Source: Sorex araneus | Taxonomy: Eukaryota > Chordata > Mammalia > Eulipotyphla > Soricidae | Direction of reading: 5' to 3' | Length of the DNA stretch: 64,000 nt | Assembly: GCF_027595985.1 (NCBI RefSeq) | Contig: NC_073306.1 | Location: 103,259,484-103,323,483, forward strand | Shown here: positions 11,415-22,099 of the stretch, piece by piece | How the letters are laid out: the number at the start of each line of letters is the position of its first letter | Numbering within the stretch: the first letter of the stretch is position 1 | The notes under the pieces: generated by a model | The model's input: the letters and a program-made list of their open reading frames with translations, nothing else | Told to the model about the DNA's origin: nothing | The model's database searches: none | Program-made: the position numbers and the translations under genes

Positions 11415-12428
11415 TACAGGGTTTTGTTTTATTTTTAAAGAAATTATCATAATTTCAGTAACATGTTTACAGTGGTGTTGAAGTTTATAGTACTAATATA
11501 TAAAGCTGCTGTACCCAATTACCACCAAAGTGTCTAAGACTTTCCCTATGTTTCATCTAGTCTGATTCTCATTACCTTTTTCTTTCCCCCACTGCTTTCA
11601 AATTAGTTTTATAATACTATATATTCCTCTATCCCTTTGTTTTGTGTCTTTATAATCTACAGATAAGTGAAACACTCAAGAACAAATGAATGATATTTGT
11701 TTTAAAGAGTGGCATTTTTAAAGTAAAACAAATTATTTTTGTTTTTAAAGGAAGGAAGGACAGAGTTAGGTAAAGGTATGTGCTCAAGAGAGAAATCTAG
11801 AATGGAAAAAGCAAAGAACAAGCTTTTGGGAGATATTTTTTTTAATTTCTTCAAATTGCTTAGCCTGCAGTTCTCAGGATACAATAAACTTAACCTTTTG
11901 CATTGTCACAGAAAGACCTTTGGACTCTTGGTGGTTCTTTGATATTTTAATGAGGACCTGAAGATTCTCCTTAGCTTCTCCCATTTGAACAGGTCCACCC
12001 TTCTCTGGGTGGTGCCTTAATTTCTGCCTCTGGGTGCTGCCTTAGCTTCTCCATCTCTAAAGAGCTGAGGTCCTTGTTAGCATGAATAAATTACAGAAGA
12101 TGGACCTTGAGCTATATATCCCTTAAAGATTTACTGGGAAGGGGGGTTGGGAGGAAGAGGAGGGGGAAATGAGGGAGATTGCAGGCAGAGAGATGGCAAG
12201 GTTGTGATAAAGAGTTTTGAGAAAATAAGAATGGCTTTTTGCTTTTGTTGTTTTAACATCACAGGTCCCAGAGGTAACATTACCAAGTAAGGCTGACAAC
12301 ACAAACAAAACCTGGATAAGGAAGAGTGGGATATTCATAGGGACTTATGAAAACCACCTAGGAATCTAGGCCTTGTACAACTATAGGGACATATGTCTGC
12401 CCTGTTTATAGCTAAAAGAGTCTAAGAT
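11415..12428. other. intergenic, nothing firmly recognised
   Basis: About 11990-12110 contains loosely repeated gctgccttagcttctcc-like phrases at two places, a small low-copy internal repeat. Otherwise no exon or named repeat. Confidence 0.45.
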
Positions 12429-12853
12429 TCTTTTAAAATAATTTTTATTAAGGCACTAAAATTTACAAAGTTATTCATGGTTGACTTTCAGGCATACAAT
12501 GCTCCAACACTAATACCATCATCAACTTCCTTCTACCAATGTCAACTTCTTTCTACCAATGTTGCCAGGTTCCCTTCCACCCACAAGCCTGCCTCCATGA
12601 CAGGCACATCTTTAAATTTGGCTGTTGTAATTTATACCTCATGGTTCAGCTTTGTTTGTTCTGTGATTCAAATGTACTGATATACCTCTACACAATTGTT
12701 GTGTCTGAGGCTCTTGACCCCTGCTACCAGTACCTCCTGTCTTCTTCCTCTTATTTTTGTCCTGCCCGGGCTCTGCTAGGGTGGGGAGGAAAACTGAACC
12801 GACCCCCTCCAAGGGGTCCTGGTGAAGACAGCCAGGCGCAGGGGCAGGAGACT
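12429..12853 (-). repeat. family C retroposon with L1-like 3' end, internally deleted
   Basis: Read on the minus strand, it starts with the family C 5' end (gcctggctgtcttcaccagg) and then jumps to an L1-like 3' end with a gttggagcattgtatgcctg-like block and A-rich tail (TTAATAAAAATT). This pairs a family C head with a different tail from the copy at 33636. The 37-bp segment at 12728-12764 is repeated exactly at 13801-13837. Confidence 0.65.
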
Positions 12854-12975
12854 GCTGTAGAGCAAATAAGACACTTGTACACTGCTGATCTGGGTTCCAT
12901 CCCAGGCATTCCATACCACCCCAAAAACAGAATCAGCCCTGAGCATCTCCCAGTATGGAAAAAAAAAAGGAAAAG
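12854..12975 (+). repeat. SINE-A copy, diverged
   Basis: The head agactgctgtagagcaaata, a B-box-like gatctgggttccatcccagg and the closing gagcatctcccagta, then an A-rich tail grading into AAAAGG. Confidence 0.6.
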
Positions 12976-13283
12976 GAAAAGAAATAGATACTTTAGGTAG
13001 CTACTAAGACAGAACCAAAAATAGACAAAAGTCCTGGATCACAAGGCTTTTCTGAAGAATTTGACCAAATCTTCTAAGATGATCCCAGGTGTATCCTCCT
13101 CAAATGGACTGAAAAGCTGGAAGGAATCCTTCTACACACATTTTGAAGTAGACATGATACTGGTACAAAAATCAGTCAAAGATATTACATGCAAAAAAGA
13201 AAACTACAAACTAATATACTTAATCAACACAGTGTAAAAATTCTCAATAAATTCTGGGCAATGCATTAGAAAGATCAAATATA

Positions 13284-13454
13284 TGTGTCCAGAGCAGTAG
13301 AACAGTGGGTACGTGTTTACCTTGTATGCAGCTGACCCAGGTTCAAACCCTGGCACCTCAAAGTGTCCTGTGGAGCCCGCCAGGAGTGAACTCTGAGTGC
13401 AGAGCCAGGAGTAAGCCCTGAGCATCACTGGGTGTGACCCTCTCCAAAATAAAA
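13284..13454 (+). repeat. SINE-A copy with perfect 13-bp target duplication
   Basis: It is flanked by aagatcaaatata at 13271-13283 and 13455-13467. The body holds ctgagtgcagagccaggagt and an A-rich tail. Inserted into the old L1 described at 13020-13718. Confidence 0.85.
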
Positions 13455-13467
13455 AAGATCAAATATA

Positions 13468-13617
13468 GGGCTTGACAGACCATACAGTGGGTAGGGCAAT
13501 TGCCTTGCACACAGGCAATCCTGGTTTAATCTCCAGCATTCCATATGGTCCCCTGACCACAATCACCAGGAGCATCACCAGGTGTACCCTGCCCCCCACC
13601 CCCCAAAATCAAACATC
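13468..13617 (+). repeat. SINE-A copy adjoining the previous one
   Basis: It begins immediately after the duplication of the upstream SINE: agaccatacagtgggtaggg head, gcattccatatggtcccctg body, then a C-rich and A-rich end. Two SINEs thus hit the same point in the old L1. Confidence 0.8.
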
Positions 13618-13719
13618 ATCACCAAATAGGTTTTATTCTAGGCACACAAAGACAGCCCAATAGATGTTAATGTAATACTGTATTGTGGTGATTACGCTGT
13701 ACCAATAAAAAGAAGAAGC

Positions 13720-13800
13720 AAGGGGCCAGAGAGACAGTATGGCAAATATGTCCCTTGTCTTGCACGTGGCCAACCCAAGTACGATCCCTGGCACCCCATA
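13720..13800 (+). repeat. SINE-A head fragment
   Basis: A tRNA-like head (ggggccagagagacagtatg) and body start (gatccctggcaccccata) stop abruptly at the 37-bp repeat beginning at 13801. Confidence 0.7.
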
Positions 13801-13837
13801 CAGTACCTCCTGTCTTCTTCCTCTTATTTTTGTCCTG

Positions 13838-14267
13838 TCCTGCTCAGATCCCCCATTTTTCACTGGCTAGGCAGTCTCACCCACCCACAAACTGACCCAG
13901 CACCCCTGCTCCCCTCCATGTAATCCCATCAACGGCCAGGATCCGGAGACTATAAAACAAAGCTCCCAGCAGCACGACCTCCTATTGTCTAATTCTCCCT
14001 CTTGGAGAACCCAGCAAGCTACCAAGAGTATCTTGTCTGCAGAGCAGAGCCTAGCCTAGCAAGCTCCCCATGCGTGGCCTATTCGATGTGCCAAAAAAGT
14101 AACAGTGATGGGTCTCATTCCCCTCACCCTGAAAGAGCCTCCAATGTGGCACCGTTGGGAAGGACAAATAAAGAGAGGCTGCTAAAATCTCACGGCTAGG
14201 ACAAAATGGAAACATTACTGGCACCCACTCAAACAAATAGATGAACAATGGGATGACAATGATACAG
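13838..14267 (+). repeat. family C retroposon, 5'-truncated
   Basis: It aligns along its length to 33860-34280: an agactataaaacaaagctcc block, the leucine-zipper-like gagaacccagcaagctacc block, the gaaagagcctccaatg block, and a 3' end gggatgacaatgatacag. The tail is not A-rich. Several differences from the 33.6-kb copy show it is older. Confidence 0.75.
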
Positions 14268-14284
14268 TAATTTTTGTCCTGAAA

Positions 14285-14650
14285 TTCTTTCCTTCCATAT
14301 TCTTCTTAGTTCTGTAATCTAGGAATTAGGATAATCTCCATTATCTTCCTTTTGATACTTTGGATTCCCTTATCCTGTTTTTTCTATGTATAGCAGGCAA
14401 CTGGTTTGTCCAGTATTTGTCTTTATTCTGACTTTACTTTAACATATTATCCTCCCATTGCATCCAAGTTGCAATGAATTCATGATTTTATCTTTCTAGC
14501 AGCTGCATAGTATTCCATTATGTATATATACCACATCTTCATCAGTCACTCATCTGTAGTTGGTTAATTGGGTATCCTACCTATTGTGCAAAGTGATGCA
14601 ATGAATAATGGTGTATATATGCCCTTTTGTATAGCTTTTGTGGCACATAT
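14285..14650 (-). repeat. L1 3' part of a 5'-inverted insertion
   Basis: On the minus strand it reads as the L1 3' region: a tggtatatatacataatggaatact-type segment, then the 3'UTR. It is joined at about 14650 to upstream L1 sequence in the opposite orientation (14660-14835). Confidence 0.75.
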
Positions 14651-14659
14651 GAAAAAAAA

Positions 14660-14835
14660 TGAGGAACAATCTGTGTTGACAGGGTTGTAAAAAACATTAC
14701 CCCATCAACTACTGGTAAGGATGTTGTCTGGTTAAACCCTTATAGAAAACAGTACAAAGATTTCTCAGAAGAGTAAAACTAGAGTTGACATGTGTCCCAG
14801 CAATTCCACTTCATGGTATCTACCCCCAGAATCTA
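14660..14835 (+). repeat. inverted 5' segment of the same L1
   Basis: The plus strand carries tatagaaaacagtacaaaga and cccagcaattccacttcatg, L1 ORF2 sequence lying just upstream of the piece at 14285-14650 but inverted. This is the expected product of twin priming. Confidence 0.75.
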
Positions 14836-15229
14836 AGATTTTATTTGTGGTTGATCTTTAGGCTCTGTGTAAGTAAGAAGTAAAGACTACAGGAGAATTA
14901 TAAATTCTACCAGGGTTTTAATATCAGAACCCAACACACTCTATGTCTTCAAAAAAGCTAATAATCTTATTGGTTCAAGGCATTTAAAGATTCTCTGTCT
15001 GACCAGAACTGACCACTAAGTTAACTGAACAGAGATGTATCTCTACACAATAAATTATACAAACTTCACAGAATTGATCCTGTTAAGTCAACAAAAAGAA
15101 AATAATGACAAAAACCAAAAAAAAAAAAACCCAGCAAAAACTGTTTACGGGAGGGAAATATAATTTATAGAACTGATACATATTACTTAAAATAGCCAAT
15201 TTCCCTTTTTTTAACTTTAGTGCCTTTTG
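14836..15229. other. intergenic, nothing recognised
   Basis: AT-rich, with a 13-base A run near 15119. No gene or named repeat seen. Confidence 0.45.
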
Positions 15230-15880
15230 TTTTTATTTTATTTTTTATATTTTTAATTTTTATAAAGTTGTTCACAATAGTTCATTCCAGATAATATTCA
15301 AACACCAATCTCACCACTGTACACTGTCCCACCACCATAAGATGAAAGTGTGTGAAGATTGTTGTGTTTCATCCTGGAGCCATTTAAGCCCTTATGTAAG
15401 AGATTAAAAGCATGTATGTTAAAACCAAAAAAATGTGGGGTGGGTGGGCTATCGTATAAGTTGCACTGCTGCAAATGCGCCGTGTGCTCCAGGACATTCT
15501 ATGTTGCTCTCTTCAGGGAGCTTTATTTCACGGTCCCTAGATCTTAGCCATTGATGAAATGATACGGCGCTTGGGGCAGTTTATGGGTTTGACTGCCAAG
15601 TTACTGGAAAACTCGGGAACTGGGGGGGTGGAGACCCAGTTTCATTACAAGCTTAGAGATCTCAGTCACGGGTCCCACATACCTGGATTTTTCTGCAGGT
15701 TCTCTCATAGGTGCGGCTCCTCTGAGCTTGTGGAGAGTGGCCTTGAACATGGCTGCACTTGGGTTCTGGATGTTTTCAGCTGCTGGTGTTCTTCTTGGGG
15801 CGGGGAGGGAAATTCAACCTGCCCCTCTCCAAGTTGCCCTGGTGAGGAAAGCCTGGTGCTTTCTGTGTTGCTTTAATTTC
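15230..15880 (-). repeat. family C retroposon with L1-like 3' end, long copy
   Basis: The minus strand starts near 15880 with the family C 5' half (the ccatgttcaaggccactctcc and aggtatgtgggacccgtgac blocks also seen at 33750-33830). It continues into a region that matches 49668-49965 (a tgaaacacaacaatcttcac-like block) and ends at 15230 in an A-rich tail. The right half is therefore shared with the GAT-tailed family C, the left half with an L1-tailed family. Confidence 0.7.
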
Positions 15881-16408
15881 ATGGTCTCTGGATCTTCGAA
15901 AATGGCCAATTTTCACAAAAAAAAAAATATGACACACAACAAACATGGAATTAGTTTCTATAGAGGATTTCCAAAAAGGGCATCCTAGGAAAACTATTTG
16001 TAAATAACCAGATGATGAACTGACTAAATAAATGTTTAAAACTTCTATTATAAATATGTCCAAAACATAATCATATTTATTTTTACTAAAGAAACATATC
16101 ACTTTCAGTTGTCAAAATCTGTATATGTCATCTACTTATGTGTTAAAAAACAAACCCCAAAAGCCTATTGGGTTAAAATGCTTAAAACAATAGCAATTTA
16201 TTTCTAATGGTTTCTGTGGGTTAAGAATTGACTTACAGCTTGATTGGTCTAGTTCCTCAAGAGATTGTACTCAGATGTTATCTGAGACTGAAATCAACTG
16301 GATTTGTCAGGCACTGGGGCATCCATTTTCAGACACTCCTTTGCAAGGAGAGTTAGTTGATATTGATTATTTTTTATCTCTGTATTGGCTTTTGTTGTTA
16401 CTGTTGTT
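15881..16408. other. intergenic, nothing recognised
   Basis: AT-rich DNA. No exon or named repeat seen. Confidence 0.45.
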
Positions 16409-16656
16409 ACTGACTGGAGCAATAGCACAGCAGGTAGGGCATTTTCCTTGCACACAGCCGACCCGGGTTCGATTCCTTCCTCCCTCTTGGAGAGCCTTGG
16501 CAAGCTACTAAGAGTATACCGCCCCTATGGCAGAGCCTGGCAAGCTACCCGTGGTATATTTGATATGCCAAAAATAGTAACAAGTCTCACAACGGAGACG
16601 TTACTGGTGCCTGCTCAATCGAATTGATGAACAACGGACAACAGTGCCACAATGCT
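16409..16656 (+). repeat. SINE-B copy
   Basis: The tRNA-like head with B box (gacccgggttcgattcc) is followed by the SINE-B body (tatttgatatgccaaaaata) and a short CAGTG-type tail without poly(A). Confidence 0.85.
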
Positions 16657-17209
16657 ACATATTGATCTCTAAAAGGAGTTGTTGAAGTTTTCTCACTATG
16701 TGGAGCTTCAGATATTCCTTAATGAATAATCAGTAGTAAAGGATAATGTTAAAACACTTGTCATGATGTAGCCTTTATAGGTCCCATCTCATTCACAGTA
16801 CTTTTCAGTTTGTAAAATTCTACCCTGATTCACTATGGAAGAGACTATATAGACTATCAAGGAATGAGGATTTTTGGAAAAAATCTTTGGAGCAAGGAGC
16901 TACAATAGGAGATATTTATGTAGAGAGTATATCTGGACTTTCTATCAGGGACAATATCTGTAAGGGAATAAATAAACCATTTTTGGAGTAGAGGATAAGT
17001 GTGATATAATTTCAACAATTGCCTGCTCTGAAACCAAGAGAATGTTGGAGCAGCAAAATCACTTCAGATATGTTTTGAATTGAAGAAAGACTATATACAA
17101 ACTTCAAAGAAATCAATGTATTTGAATCATTTTCATTATCTGAAACTCAATCAATAGACAAATCTAGTGACGTGTAAGTTGATCTTTTCCAGGAATTAAA
17201 ATTTGGTTT
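16657..17209. other. intergenic, nothing recognised
   Basis: AT-rich DNA without supportable features. Confidence 0.45.
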
Positions 17210-17221
17210 AGATTTTAAAAT

Positions 17222-17462
17222 GGGCTGGAGTTACAGCACAGCGGTAGGGCGTTTGCCTTGAACGCGGCTGACCCATGTTTGATTCCTCTGCTCCTCTTGG
17301 AGAGCCCAGCAAACTACTGAGAGGATCTCGCCCACATGGCAGAGCCTGGCAAGCTATCCGTGGGGTATTGGATATGCCAAAAACAGTAACAATACGTCTC
17401 CCAATGAGAGACGTTACTGGTGCCCGCTTGAACAAATCGATGAGCAATGGGATGACAGTGAC
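17222..17462 (+). repeat. SINE-B copy with perfect 12-bp target duplication
   Basis: It is flanked by agattttaaaat at 17210-17221 and 17463-17474. The element ends gagcaatgggatgacagtgac directly before the duplicate, so the 3' end has no poly(A). Nearly full length and close to consensus. Confidence 0.9.
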
Positions 17463-17684
17463 AGATTTTAAAATAAATAAATCTAAAGTGGTATTTAAAA
17501 AGGAGAAAAGTTATGTGAACATTTTAACAATTGTAAGGTCTCCGTGGAGAATCACTATATCTGAGTGTAAGGCATCATTTTCAGACAATGAATACTGTTG
17601 AGAAGGAAATAGGCTCGGTTCCCTCACACGCAGTATTCACAGACAGAAAGAGAAAGTACCTCATAGTCAAAGTAATCCTTACCC

Positions 17685-17857
17685 AGGGGCTGGAGCGAAA
17701 GTACAGCGGGTAGGACATTTGCCTTGCATGCAGCCAACCTGGGTTAGATTCCAGCATCCCATATCGTCCCCCAGCAACCCCCAGGAGTGAGTCCTAAGTG
17801 CAGAGCCAGGAATAACCCTTGAGCATCGCTGCATGTGATCCCAAAACAAAACAAAAA
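17685..17857 (+). repeat. SINE-A copy with imperfect target duplication
   Basis: The head gcgaaagtacagcgggtagg and a body ending in an AAAACAAAAC tail lie between agtaatccttaccca and agtaatctttatcca (2 mismatches in 15). Confidence 0.85.
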
Positions 17858-17966
17858 GTAATCTTTATCCAATGAATGTTAACAAATAATCGATAAAATA
17901 TTAATGAAGACAAAGTAAAGTCATTTAAACCTATATTTCTATATTCTGAGAAAGTATATTTTAGTA

Positions 17967-18144
17967 GCACTGTAGCACTGTCATCCCATTGTTCATCGAT
18001 TTGCTCAAACGGGCACCAATAACGTCTCCATTGTGAGACGACTTGTTACTGTTTTTGGCATATCAAATACACCATGGGTAGCTTGCCAGGCTCTGCCATG
18101 CAGGCAGGATACTCTCGATAGCTTACTGGGCTCTCTGAGAGGGA
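17967..18144 (-). repeat. SINE-B copy, 5'-truncated, 11-bp target duplication
   Basis: It is flanked by atattttagta at 17956-17966 and 18145-18155. On the minus strand the tRNA-like head is missing and the copy begins within the gagag-rich body. The 3' end is an ACAGTGCTAC repeat. Confidence 0.85.
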
Positions 18145-18155
18145 ATATTTTAGTA

Positions 18156-18592
18156 ACAATAGTGAAAAAATTGTTATCTGACAAAGTTGAGAAAATTTGT
18201 CTATATAACGTCTTCATAAAAGAAAATGAAACAAAATATCTTCAGTAAGATAGAAAAGTATCTAAACAGAAAGATAAAAATACAGGTGGGAATAAAAGAA
18301 AGCCACACAGGGAAACTAAATAGCTAAATAAAAGAGGTATTATTTGTGCAAAACAATGATCATAATGTCACATGAAGTTTAAATGATATGTAGAGCAATA
18401 ACATATATGAGAAAAGGTAAAATTTTAATTAGTATGGTATATATTAATTATGTTTTTATCTAGGTGAATGGCAATGATATATAACAGACAGTAATAAAAG
18501 AGACAGAGTAATAAACACTTTGATAATACTAAAGAAGAAAAAAAAGAAAAAGAGTAACAAAATAAAGCCCTAATATAAAATGACAACAACAT
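18156..18592. other. intergenic, nothing recognised
   Basis: AT-rich with A-rich runs near 18530-18560. No gene seen. Confidence 0.45.
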
Positions 18593-18756
18593 GGGCTAGA
18601 GAGATACACAGATAAGATATTTCCTTGCATGCAGTAGCCTCGGGTCACTCCCCAGCACCACATATGGTTCCCCCAAGCACCACCAGCAGTAATCATTGAA
18701 TATATTCAAAAGAAAACCCTGAGTACAGATTGTGTGACCCACTCCAAAAAAAAATA
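18593..18756 (+). repeat. SINE-A copy, diverged
   Basis: The head gggctagagagatacacaga and body (caccacatatggttccccca) lead to an A9 tail. Many substitutions. Confidence 0.7.
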
Positions 18757-19037
18757 TTTAAGTGAAAAAGAAGAAAATGATGATAACATGGTATATATAA
18801 ATCTAAGTCAGTAATTACATTAACTTTAAATGAAGTCACTACAGGAAGAAAAGGTTTATGACTGTCAGATTGGGTTAAACAATAGCATCAATAATTATGT
18901 TCTGCTTCAACAGTCACATTTTAAAAATAAAAACAAAATAGCCCTTGCATGTGTGAAATCTTGGGTTTGACTTTCAGCATCACATACACAGAAGAAAACA
19001 GATAAAAACATAAAGGTTTGCATTAAAGAAAACAAAC

Positions 19038-19207
19038 AGGACAGGAGAGATAATACAGAGTTTAAGGGGCTTGCCTTACATGCTGCTAACACAGTTCAAA
19101 TCCCTGCACCATATAGCATCCTCTGAGCATCACCAGGGTCACTCCTGAGCAGAGTCAGAAATAGTCTCTGAGCGCCGAATGATGTGGCCCCAATCTTCAA
19201 AAAAATA
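19038..19207 (+). repeat. SINE-A copy, diverged
   Basis: The head aggagagataatacagagtt, the gcaccatatagcatcctctg body and the closing gaatgatgtggcccc lead to an A-rich tail. A second short remnant (tgggtttgactttcagcatc) lies at 18935-18985. Confidence 0.7.
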
Positions 19208-19236
19208 GTAAAGAAAGAAAAATATAAAAACAAAAC

Positions 19237-20290
19237 TGTATAATCTCCAGGGCGGCCAGAGAGCCCTGGTGGCTCTCCCCCTGCCTGCCTGGGTTCGGGT
19301 GGTCCTCAGGCTGCTCGCCCAGCTGGGGTAGCCTGAGTCATGGAACAGATAGAGGAGGAGGCGAGGGCCAAGTTGGTTGGTTGATAGTTGCCATTTATTC
19401 CTTTCTCCCCACGCGCCTGTTCCAATCTCTCTGAGTCCCCCATGCTAGCCTCACACTGCCCCTCATTCCTGTCTCCTCCAATCTCTCCCCCAACAATTCC
19501 AACTCTCACACCTCTCCATCTCTAGCACTGGGGGTAGAGGCTACAACCAATCAGGTTGCAAAATTAACATAAGAAAGTCCTTCCTTTGCTCAGGGGCAAA
19601 ATACCACTTAAGGTGTTTTTCTCCTTTCCTCAGTCCAATAACTTAATTAACATCTTAATTCTACTTTTTAATATTAGTTATTTTTGTACAGACACAGTAA
19701 GGGATATATTGAGGCTTATATGGCAGCTCTCCTGGGAACATCTTGCCACAGGCTCAGACTACAGTGCTCAGGCCAGATTAATCATTCCTAACCCTAGTAG
19801 GGTCCAAATCTAGTTATTACCTTTTCTATCATGACAAAATTTATCTTATCTTTATTTGCTCTTAACTTACAGTTAAACATTGTGGCTCTTTGACCAGGCC
19901 CATATTGATGCCAGGGTAGCGCATAACTCATGGCTTGCCCAGGTTCCACCGAATCCTCATCTTTTGTGGGGCTAGGAAGTAAGGGCAACTGAGGCTTAAG
20001 TTGAGAAAACAGATGCCCAGGAGGTAAATATCACTGAGAGTCAATTAACTTCTATGTTACAAAAGCATAGCATTTACTGTCTTCTTGGGCCCATACAAAA
20101 AGGACATTGCTCTGAATTAACTATCTAAAGAACGTAAGGAGAAAAGAAAAACAATATTCACAACTTAACAGAGCACAAAGAAGGAAATTACAAATAAACA
20201 CAGGGGAATGGGAGCACTGTTATGGGAGCAACCCAATAAGCCTAAGCTTCCTGTGGCAAGGCAGAAAGGACAAATTAATGTTATCCTACA
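19237..20290 (-). mobile_element. solo LTR, family shared with 62479-63644
   Basis: The ends are TGTA at 19237 and TACA at 20290. On the minus strand an AATAAA signal (complement at 19394-19399) lies about 157 bp from the 3' end of the LTR. It aligns along nearly its full length with 62479-63644: shared blocks include actacagtgctcaggccaga, gatgccagggtag and gggcaactgaggcttaagt. No internal retroviral genes adjoin it. Flanks aaaac and aaagc suggest at best a decayed duplication. Confidence 0.75.
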
Positions 20291-20569
20291 AAAGCATCAT
20301 ATGAACACTACACAAAAAAGATGCTATATTTATGCTAAGATCAGACAATGCAGATTAATACCAAAGGAATTGCCACAGATGAATTGGAGATTTCATAATT
20401 ATAAAAGGATCAATACAAGAGAAATTTATCATAATACTAAATATATACGTATTTTATAACAGAACTTCAAATATTGAAGTGAATGAATAGAAACTAAAAG
20501 AATAAAATTAATATAAGCAACAGATAAATCCTTATTGGTAGTAAAATATTCAAGTGTAGTGTTGGAAAT

Positions 20570-21590
20570 TAACCCTAAGTGTTTTACTTCATCAGTGAAT
20601 TGCTCCCGTTCCTCCTCCTAAACTTATTGTGCTCTTGCTAGCATCCCTAATTTAATTAAAGTTTATCTTTAAGCTTCCCTTTGTATTTTACCTCTAATTG
20701 CCACAGTTCCCCATGTCAGTCTTGACTACTTATAAGCCAAAACTTTCTGGTAATTCTGTGCTTTGTATTTGAAGTGCTGTGTATTGGTACCTGCTTTTCT
20801 ATTTTCCCTATAGCCTTTTTATATTTTACTATAGAGCAATGTTCTTTGGTTAAACACAGAAAGACCATTAGTGCTATGCTCCTAATATTTGGGAGTTGAT
20901 CGACTCTGAAGTATGTCTACTCCAGAGCATAATTTATTGGCCATAATTACTTGACTCAGGCTTCAGTTGCTGTAGCTCCTAATACCCACAAAGGGAGGTC
21001 CCACCATGGGACTGGAATGGACCTGGGGTGAGTGTCAAAGCCACCCCCGCATCAAAATGAGACAGTTTAGAAAGCAAAAATGCACGATCTTGATGCAAGC
21101 TGTTATGACTTTAGAGATAGGACACCCCCCCCCCCCCCGCCCCACATCCAAAGGACAAGCTGAACTGGTCTGAGGACTTAGTCTGGGATTTACAGTAAAA
21201 GCCTTTGCTTGCCCTCAGAGCCCAGAGAACTAAGTGTTGGGACCTTTGTCTCTTACTGTGTTCATCCAAACAACTGCCAGCATTGATAGCATATACAATT
21301 AGAGGGAAAGCAATATAGATGTCCCTGGGAGACAGAGCGTCTCCTTGCGTTAATCTCCCCCAAAGAGAATTTGTTATGTTTTATCTATGTAAATTTCCAG
21401 ATGATTTACCTATGTAAATGATCAGTTACACCTATGTCCTTACCTCAACCCCCTCAAATGTTAGCAGATCTACATTAAATGGGTTGTTTTTGCCATCAGT
21501 CTGTAGTCTCCCGTCTCTGTCTATCTGTTGCTCTGCTGGGGAGGACCAGGAGAATGGGACGCAGTTTTGAGCCACCAAACACAATAGGAA
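20570..21590 (+). mobile_element. LTR-like element, boundaries uncertain
   Basis: The interval has LTR-like composition: a possible TGTTGG start near 20560-20570, a long U3-like part, ATTAAA at about 21474, then a C/T-rich U5-like stretch (gtctcccgtctctgtctatc). I could not fix matching ends or a target duplication, so this is a moderate call. It contains a C14 run near 21125-21138. Confidence 0.4.
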
Positions 21591-22099
21591 TCCGCGTAGC
21601 ATCCCCAATTTATTTTGTGAATTCACAGTATAGTTCACTTACTAAATCACCACATTTTCGCAAAATTTCTGTAAAATCATAACACAATCGATCAGCTGTC
21701 TTATGTAATTGGCTTTTATAAAATAATGCTTCAAACATTGATAGAATTCATGTTCTTTTGAAATGCAAATGAATCTCTTACAAAATGATAAAGCTTAAAC
21801 AAATTAGAAAAATAAAGTCATTTGCTGTTTGCTGTTTTTTCCACAACAGAATTATTGTAGAACTCAACAACTACGAAAATATATAAAATAACATCAACTA
21901 CTTCATAATTAAACACTCTAGCACCAATTAGTTTGATGATTTGAGTAAAGTGAATAAATTTTAGGAAATTATTACATTTACAAATATTTAATCAATTAAA
22001 TACTCCCCCCAAAGTAAATTATAAGGTCACATGGCTTCACTGGTAAATTTCTGCATAGATTTAAATGGAAACAAAACCACAAGGGGTTGGAAATTTCTG
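21591..22099. other. intergenic, nothing recognised
   Basis: AT-rich DNA with no supportable feature. Confidence 0.45.

Larger units (their letters stand above)
13020..13718 (+). repeat. old L1 ORF2 (reverse transcriptase region) split by two SINEs
   Basis: 13020-13270 translates with stops to pieces such as GFSEEFDQIF and CKKENYKLIYLIN, matching the L1 reverse transcriptase region (like TKKENYRPISLMN). After two SINE-A copies (13284-13617) the same element resumes at about 13616 with a QIGFILGTQ-like segment (consensus like QVGFIPGMQ). A single old L1 was thus interrupted later. Confidence 0.7.

Noticed and set aside
16409-16480. tRNA gene
   Set aside because: The A and B boxes belong to the SINE head, which occurs dozens of times with attached SINE bodies.
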